Assembly: GCF_017874355.1 (NCBI RefSeq)
Contig: NZ_JAGGLI010000030.1
Coordinates: 1 to 37,346, forward strand
Source: Acetoanaerobium pronyense
Lineage (GTDB): Bacteria; Bacillota; Clostridia; Peptostreptococcales; Filifactoraceae
Length of the DNA stretch: 37,346 nucleotides
Reading direction: 5' to 3'
Below the pieces are notes generated by a model. The model saw only the letters and a program-made list of their open reading frames with translations. It was not told the origin of the DNA and did no database searches. Position numbers and translations under genes: made by a program. Of this stretch, positions 31,671 to 37,346 are shown piece after piece. Each line of letters opens with the position of its first letter. The first letter of the stretch is position 1.

Positions 31671-32837
31671 TTATATATATTTTAAGGATATTTGCTTATT
31701 ATATTTTTTTAGTTCTTCTGTGATTTCTTTTATTACATTTACTTTGATGCTAAGCTCTTGGGGAAAATCTGGGTTTTGGTGAGCTGGATTAATAGAGTTT
31801 CCTATCCAAAACTGAAGGTGGGTGCTTTCATCAAGTAGTATTTTGTATAATCTACTAGCTCCATCTTTCTTAAAGACTGCATCATCCATTTTTTCATTTT
31901 TGCTCTTTTTTAATAAATCAAGCACTCGTTTTAAGGTAAGTACTCCCTCTGTTACAAGGTCAAAGCCTTCAAGCTCTGCTATAGGGGGTATAGTAGGGTC
32001 AGTATAGTCAAGTGAAGTCTTTAGCTCTCTTTTAAGCTCCCTTGAAAATATATTGGCAGTTGTTCCTCCGCAAATAATCTTGCTTCCCTCTAGATTCATA
32101 AATCTATGTGTGTAGTGCTTATCAAGGCTTGGGTTTTCTGGAGGACCAGAAAAAATATTTACTATTTTAGGCCTTCTTATTTTGACTGTTACAGCGGAAG
32201 TATCGTCTCCAGGTTGATTGCCATAAAGGCAGTTGCAGGTGTCTATAAGTCTTCTTGTGATTTGGTCTGCTGATACCAAATCCTGCTTGCATAAAAATTC
32301 GGATACGTGAGACCATTCCCATCCATGATTGAGTATATTTCCAACGCCTGCATGAATCACACCGTCACTTGTTAAGGTTATAAAATCTCCTTCCAAAAGA
32401 GGAAATGAGGATAAGAGGACTTTTTTTCCTCCATAATAACGCTCTTCCTTTTTGAAATTAACAAGTGCCTTATCTCTTACAAAGAAGATTGGTGGGTTGT
32501 CATATTCGATTACTGTACAGTTTAAATCCTTGTCTATTTTTATTATTCCAAAGGTAGAGTATGCTATCTGCCTCACCTGACATACGGGCAGTGTATTCAT
32601 TACAGTATCTATTGTCTCCTCAAGTGATTCACCTTTTTTTAGCATCGTAAGTGCTATCTTTGTAGTAAGAGTAGCTAATATATTTGCCTTTACACCACTA
32701 CCAAGGCCATCTGCAAGTACTATTATTGTATTTTGTTCTGACTGAAATATTTCAATTTTATCGCCGCAGAGTTCTTCATTTTTTTTATTTAAACTATAAG
32801 ATGCTATATCAACATAGGGTCTATTTTTCTTAAGCAA
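31671..32837 (-). CDS. SpoIIE-type PP2C serine/threonine phosphatase
   Basis: A 388-residue protein starting TTG at 32837 with AGGAGGG 6 bases before. The N-terminal half is a PP2C/SpoIIE phosphatase: VLADGLGSGVKAN (40-52, metal Asp43), FGIIKID, SDGVIHAG and GDDTSAV. The second half (about 220-388) has no named domain I recognise. SpoIIE-type enzymes dephosphorylate anti-anti-sigma-like proteins. Such phosphatases are the known neighbour of sensory [FeFe]-hydrogenases, suggesting the redox or H2 signal is passed through dephosphorylation; the target is not in the window. It lies 11 bases downstream of the PAS-type hydrogenase gene. Confidence 0.88.
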   Translation of the reverse strand: MLKKNRPYVDIASYSLNKKNEELCGDKIEIFQSEQNTIIVLADGLGSGVKANILATLTTKIALTMLKKGESLEETIDTVMNTLPVCQVRQIAYSTFGIIKIDKDLNCTVIEYDNPPIFFVRDKALVNFKKEERYYGGKKVLLSSFPLLEGDFITLTSDGVIHAGVGNILNHGWEWSHVSEFLCKQDLVSADQITRRLIDTCNCLYGNQPGDDTSAVTVKIRRPKIVNIFSGPPENPSLDKHYTHRFMNLEGSKIICGGTTANIFSRELKRELKTSLDYTDPTIPPIAELEGFDLVTEGVLTLKRVLDLLKKSKNEKMDDAVFKKDGASRLYKILLDESTHLQFWIGNSINPAHQNPDFPQELSIKVNVIKEITEELKKYNKQISLKYI

Positions 32838-32848
32838 CTCTATCCCTC

Positions 32849-34546
32849 CTAATCTTCAAGAACAATCTGCTTAAGTCTGTTCAGGTTTATCTTGGTTTCT
32901 GCGGTCGTTTCTCCAAGAAGGCTTGCTATCTCTTGTGCTACTCTCATCTGCTTGTCTATAACCTCTTGACAGGCTATAAGGGTTTTTTCTTTCACATGCA
33001 TCAGTTCTTCCTGACTTTTTTCTACATTAGTCATATCAGTCATTATTGCTACAATTATTTTTTCGGAATTTAGCTTTACTATATTTCCAAAAAATGTTTT
33101 ATTTAATGACTGGAGCTTAAATTTTCTGCTAAAGGTATCTCCTTGAAAGTTTTGAGCTTCCATAAAAAATCCATTGTCTACAAAAGCATCAATAGGCATA
33201 TTCTTAGTGATTATTCTTTGAGGATTGAATATTTTATTAAAGGCTGAGTTTACTTCAATAATATACATATGCTCATCCATTATGCAGATTGCATTTGGAG
33301 AGTTATTGAATATTACAGACTGCATGCTTTCCGCCTTTGATTTTAAAAATGCCATACAGTAATTAATATCAGAAAAGCCATGAAATACAGCCTCTGCCTT
33401 ATCAAGACATGTAGAGTAGCCACATGCATTGCAGTTTAGCAAGTCTTTTTCTGATTGTTTTCCCATCTTCCAGAGTATTTCCCTTATTGAATCTTCTGGA
33501 GGAGGGGTAAGGGTGATAGATTTATCATAAAAAGTTCTATGAAGATCCACCTTAAACTCTGGCAATTCAAATTCAACAACATTTTGAGACTCAACAAAGC
33601 TATGAAGCTTTTGCTCTCTTTCATAAAAATTTGGACATCCTTTTGGAAGATCTGGTCCGTTCAGGCAAGAGCCGTTACATATATTTATCTCTACGCAATA
33701 ATTTTTTAAAGTCCCTCTTTTGGCTGCCTCTAAAAATTCTTTGCAATGATCTATTCCTTCAACTTTCATGTATCTGAAGTCATCGTTAAACCTAGACTTT
33801 AAATCAGACTTAAAAAGACTTCCCCCAAGGGGGTATGCTTGTCCTCTAGAAGAGGATATCCTGTCAAAATTCTGAGGAGATAGAGCGTGAAAATTTACAT
33901 TTTCTTTTCTTAGCCATTCATCAAGTTCGCTAAAAGTAATTACAGAATCAATTGCATTTTTTACATCTTCAGCCTCTGCTTTTTTAGCAAGGCAAGGTCC
34001 TATAAACACCACATAGGGATCATCTGCTTCAACCTCTTTGATTATTTTTCCATGTGCTATCATAGGCGATACTACTGGAATCACATCATCGATGAGCTCA
34101 GGATAGTATCTTTCTATAAGATAGTTTGATGAAGGACAGCAACTTGTAATTATATTTCCTTCATGTGCTTTAGTCACTTCCTCCTCATAGAGCCTAGAGA
34201 TAATTTCTGCTCCAAAGGCAGTCTCCTCAACCTTATAAAAACCTAGTTTTTTTAGTGCAGAAACCATTTGATGAGGATGGTCAAGATTGAATACTCCAAC
34301 GTATGAGGGTGCAATCGATGCTATTACTTTTCTTCCCAGTCTGATTTGGTTTTTAACTAAAGGGACATCATTATGAATCTTTAACGCTCCAGGGGTACAG
34401 TGAGATTGACAGAGTCCGCATTTAATGCAAAGCTCATCTATAATATCTCTTTTTTCTCCCACAAATGATATAGCATTCGTAGGGCACGCTCTAAGACATT
34501 TAAAGCAGTCGTCACACTTTGATTTGTCGAATTCTAAAAATCTCAC
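32849..34546 (-). CDS. Sensory [FeFe]-hydrogenase with PAS domain (group C-like)
   Basis: A 565-residue protein starting GTG at 34546, overlapping the previous gene's TAG by one base. Two [4Fe-4S] clusters (11-21 and 40-50) precede an H-cluster-like domain: ITSCCPSS (Cys136/137), GPCLAKKAE (Cys185), and ICNGSC (Cys290, Cys294). A C-terminal [4Fe-4S] motif (NCNACGYSTC, 371-380) leads into a PAS domain (about 404-505) and a coiled coil. This order is that of HydS-type group C hydrogenases, thought to sense H2 or redox state and signal through the downstream phosphatase. It probably has little catalytic H2 production. Signalling here is inference from architecture and neighbours. Confidence 0.88.
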   Translation of the reverse strand: MRFLEFDKSKCDDCFKCLRACPTNAISFVGEKRDIIDELCIKCGLCQSHCTPGALKIHNDVPLVKNQIRLGRKVIASIAPSYVGVFNLDHPHQMVSALKKLGFYKVEETAFGAEIISRLYEEEVTKAHEGNIITSCCPSSNYLIERYYPELIDDVIPVVSPMIAHGKIIKEVEADDPYVVFIGPCLAKKAEAEDVKNAIDSVITFSELDEWLRKENVNFHALSPQNFDRISSSRGQAYPLGGSLFKSDLKSRFNDDFRYMKVEGIDHCKEFLEAAKRGTLKNYCVEINICNGSCLNGPDLPKGCPNFYEREQKLHSFVESQNVVEFELPEFKVDLHRTFYDKSITLTPPPEDSIREILWKMGKQSEKDLLNCNACGYSTCLDKAEAVFHGFSDINYCMAFLKSKAESMQSVIFNNSPNAICIMDEHMYIIEVNSAFNKIFNPQRIITKNMPIDAFVDNGFFMEAQNFQGDTFSRKFKLQSLNKTFFGNIVKLNSEKIIVAIMTDMTNVEKSQEELMHVKEKTLIACQEVIDKQMRVAQEIASLLGETTAETKINLNRLKQIVLED

Positions 34547-34791
34547 TAAAACTCACCTTCTTTGACAATCCTATCTATAACATTAGACACATCACTTGGA
34601 GAAATTGATATTACATCGTTATTTCCAATCTTCACAGAAACTGCATTAGCACAGTTTCCAAGGCAAAATGAAGATTTAAGCTCGATTTTATCAATTAAAT
34701 CTCTTTCTTTGATTAAGCTTTGAAACTTGCTTATAACCTCATAAGAACCCTTCAAGTGACAGGCACTTCCAATACAGATTTGAATAATCAT
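34546..34791 (-). CDS. Thioredoxin-like [2Fe-2S] ferredoxin (NuoE-like)
   Basis: An 81-residue protein with the four-cysteine pattern of the thioredoxin-like [2Fe-2S] fold: CIGSAC (Cys6, Cys11) and FCLGNC (about Cys43, Cys47). Length fits the short NuoE C-terminal type often encoded before sensory hydrogenases. It likely exchanges electrons with the PAS-type protein. It is the first gene of the operon; AGGAGGG lies 7 bases before ATG. Confidence 0.85.
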   Translation of the reverse strand: MIIQICIGSACHLKGSYEVISKFQSLIKERDLIDKIELKSSFCLGNCANAVSVKIGNNDVISISPSDVSNVIDRIVKEGEF

Positions 34792-34823
34792 AAATTACCC
34801 TCCTGGATTTTGAATATAAATTC

Positions 34824-34845
34824 GAATATATATTAATATATATTC
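34824..34845. promoter_or_regulatory. Perfect 22-base palindrome at the hydrogenase operon start
   Basis: Eleven bases (GAATATATATT) are followed directly by their exact reverse complement. The palindrome starts next to the -10 hexamer and covers the predicted start site and first transcribed bases. It is a natural operator position, though its AT-only content means chance or a 5' hairpin cannot be excluded. Confidence 0.5.
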
Positions 34846-34874
34846 ATTATAAAACTTTAATAAAAAAATATCAA
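34846..34874 (-). promoter_or_regulatory. Promoter of the hydrogenase-sensor operon
   Basis: On the minus strand TTGATA (34874-34869), exactly 17 bases, then TATAAT (34851-34846), about 55 bases before ATG 34791. It is one base off consensus. Confidence 0.8.
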
Positions 34875-34978
34875 TCTTATTGGAATGTTTCGTAATATTA
34901 TGTTAATTTAAACTTCTAGACAATATAATTTAAAAGGAAAGATTTTATCTAATTTAGAAATCAATTGGGAATAAATGC

Positions 34979-35011
34979 AAAAAAATAACCATTCTTATAA
35001 ATGGTTATTTT
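34979..35011 (-). terminator. Terminator after the small membrane-protein gene
   Basis: AAAATAACCATT (34982-34993) and AATGGTTATTTT (35000-35011) are perfect 12-base arms with a 6-base loop; seven T follow on the minus strand. Confidence 0.8.
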
Positions 35012-35029
35012 GATATTGTCTAGATATTT

Positions 35030-35311
35030 TTAAGGAGTTTTTACATAATTTGTTTTTTCAGAATCGCCCTCTTTATAACCTTCAATACCGGCCGCTTCTG
35101 TTTCAATGTCAGATTCATTTTCGGTAGGATGGATTATATCTATGCTTTGAAGTAGGTTTTTAGCGCCTTTTAGCTTGACAGTTTCAGTAGGCTCAAGAAA
35201 ATAATTATGGGAAAAATAAAATGATAAAGAAAATGAAAACAAAAAAACTGATATGAAAATCAAAAGAAAGATAAAGGATTTGAGCAAAAAATTCATGCCT
35301 TTAGATTTCAT
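35030..35311 (-). CDS. Small single-span membrane protein of unknown function
   Basis: The likely start is ATG 35311 (GGGGTGG about 4 bases before), giving 93 residues (MKSKGMNFLLKSFI...); an earlier start at 35353 gives 107 but has no ribosome site. One transmembrane or signal-anchor helix (about 10-35 of the shorter form) precedes a polar, acidic tail (EPTETVKLKGAKNLLQSIDI...), likely outside. No family recognised. It has its own terminator and stands between the hydrogenase operon and glpK. Confidence 0.55.
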   Translation of the reverse strand: MKSKGMNFLLKSFIFLLIFISVFLFSFSLSFYFSHNYFLEPTETVKLKGAKNLLQSIDIIHPTENESDIETEAAGIEGYKEGDSEKTNYVKTP

Positions 35312-35462
35312 ACTTACCACCCCTAAAATATTGTATATAAAGACTATACCCAAGAAGAATTTTTAGAAGCATCAATTTATGAGTCTATAATATTTAGATA
35401 TATTCAATTGCAAACAATAGTGTGAATTATTTAACTATTTCTTTTGTTGATTAGTAAATCGT

Positions 35463-35491
35463 TTGACAAAAGAACTTCAATAGGATAAAAT
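35463..35491 (+). promoter_or_regulatory. glpK promoter
   Basis: TTGACA (35463-35468), 17 bases, then TAAAAT (35486-35491). The start would be near 35498, giving a leader of about 110 bases. Confidence 0.8.
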
Positions 35492-35524
35492 TTATGAAAA
35501 TAATTTGTAAAGTTGAGAGTTAAT

Positions 35525-35576
35525 GACAGGAGATAAGAGAGAGTCGTTAAGGCGGTTTCTCTATTTTTATTTTTTG
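35525..35576 (+). promoter_or_regulatory. GlpP-type antitermination leader before glpK
   Basis: The leader has GACAGGAGATAAGAGAGAG, a GTCGTTAAGGCGG loop region and TCTCT (35558-35562), which pairs with AGAGA (35536-35540), followed by a T-rich tract to 35575. This is a leader terminator of the kind that GlpP with glycerol-3-phosphate overrides in Bacillus and Clostridia. GlpP itself is not in the window. Confidence 0.65.
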
Positions 35577-35595
35577 AATACTATGTATATAATAG

Positions 35596-37107
<1,512 letters not shown>

Positions 37108-37304
37108 TTTTTCAAAAAAATATAAATGAACTAAATTATCAAAAGAAAATGATTATCTCTACCGGAATGGGATATATATTAAATGGAAACTTAAGAGAGC
37201 TTGTCTTTAATAAATAACTAAAACTTCGCACATGAAATTCTATATATGAATCTTGAAAATTCAATAATAATTGACAATAAAAAAGCATGAAACCATCTGG
37301 TTTT

Positions 37305-37346
37305 GGTATAATTGAATTACCACAAAACAAATATCCCAACCGGAGG
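37305..37346 (+). promoter_or_regulatory. Promoter region and ribosome site of a gene starting beyond the right edge
   Basis: An extended -10, TGGTATAAT (hexamer 37308-37313), preceded by a palindrome AAACCA-TC-TGGTTT (37291-37304) at the -35 position. The window ends in CCGGAGG, a Shine-Dalgarno site, so a gene must start a few bases past the edge. The 239-base gap 37108-37346 holds nothing else I can support. Confidence 0.5.

Noticed and set aside
37272-37277. TTGACA as -35 for the TATAAT at 37308
   Set aside because: The spacing is 30 bases, too long for a sigma-A promoter; the extended -10 alone is more likely to act.
37139-37339. Minus-strand 66-codon ORF and a plus-strand 22-codon ORF after glpK
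   Set aside because: Neither has a ribosome site or family likeness; the region looks like the upstream control region of the next gene.

Overview
The window is AT-rich DNA from an anaerobic Firmicute, most likely a member of the Clostridia. The support for this is a tmRNA with a Firmicute-type ANDNYALAA tag, two [FeFe]-hydrogenase-like proteins, a GlpP-type leader before glpK, strong Shine-Dalgarno sites and frequent TTG/GTG starts. It has two parts: an integrative and conjugative element of the Tn1549/CTn type (about 1 to 25.1-25.4 kb, left end outside the window) and ordinary chromosome (about 25.4 kb to the end).

Element (nearly all genes on the minus strand, so read from high to low coordinates). 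A tyrosine integrase (24106-25089) lies next to ssrA. A plasmid-like replication module follows: a RepA_N initiator (22605-23765), a 41-codon leader ORF overlapping its start, a terminator hairpin in the leader, and a convincing small antisense RNA on the plus strand (about 24020-24097). The transfer operon then runs PcfB/DUF3801, VirD4, a Maff2 small membrane protein, a VirB6/TrbL-like protein, two small membrane proteins, PrgI (VirB3-like), VirB4, a small protein, an NlpC/P60 cell-wall hydrolase, DUF4315 and DUF4366. Next comes a surface module (an SLH protein and a secreted protein of unknown family), then a RadC-like protein, an XRE regulator and a giant N6-methylase/helicase running off the left edge. 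A TnpV gene is embedded in the giant gene in another frame. No relaxase and no resistance cargo are visible; they may lie to the left. Several element intergenic regions carry the same promoter/operator-like 23-base motif built around AACACTATAA.

Junction. An intact tmRNA gene (25419-25773, minus) is followed 16 bases after its CCA end by a 183-base sequence that folds completely into a closed multi-helix RNA. G-U pairs show that the minus strand is the RNA strand. Whether this RNA belongs to the element or the chromosome depends on the exact element end, which cannot be fixed here.

Chromosome. purK-purE (purine synthesis) share a bidirectional terminator with a pgeF/YfiH-like gene. An alpha/beta hydrolase and a HAD-family protein follow. 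A four-gene minus-strand operon encodes a [2Fe-2S] thioredoxin-like ferredoxin, a PAS-containing [FeFe]-hydrogenase-like sensor, a SpoIIE-type phosphatase and a multi-ferredoxin [FeFe]-hydrogenase. It has a near-consensus promoter with a perfect 22-base palindrome over the predicted start site. The window ends with glpK behind a leader terminator, then the promoter region and ribosome site of a gene that starts outside the window.

The parts that stand out as possibly undescribed are the antisense/attenuator/leader-peptide control of the element's rep gene, the structured RNA abutting ssrA, and the dual-coding TnpV region.
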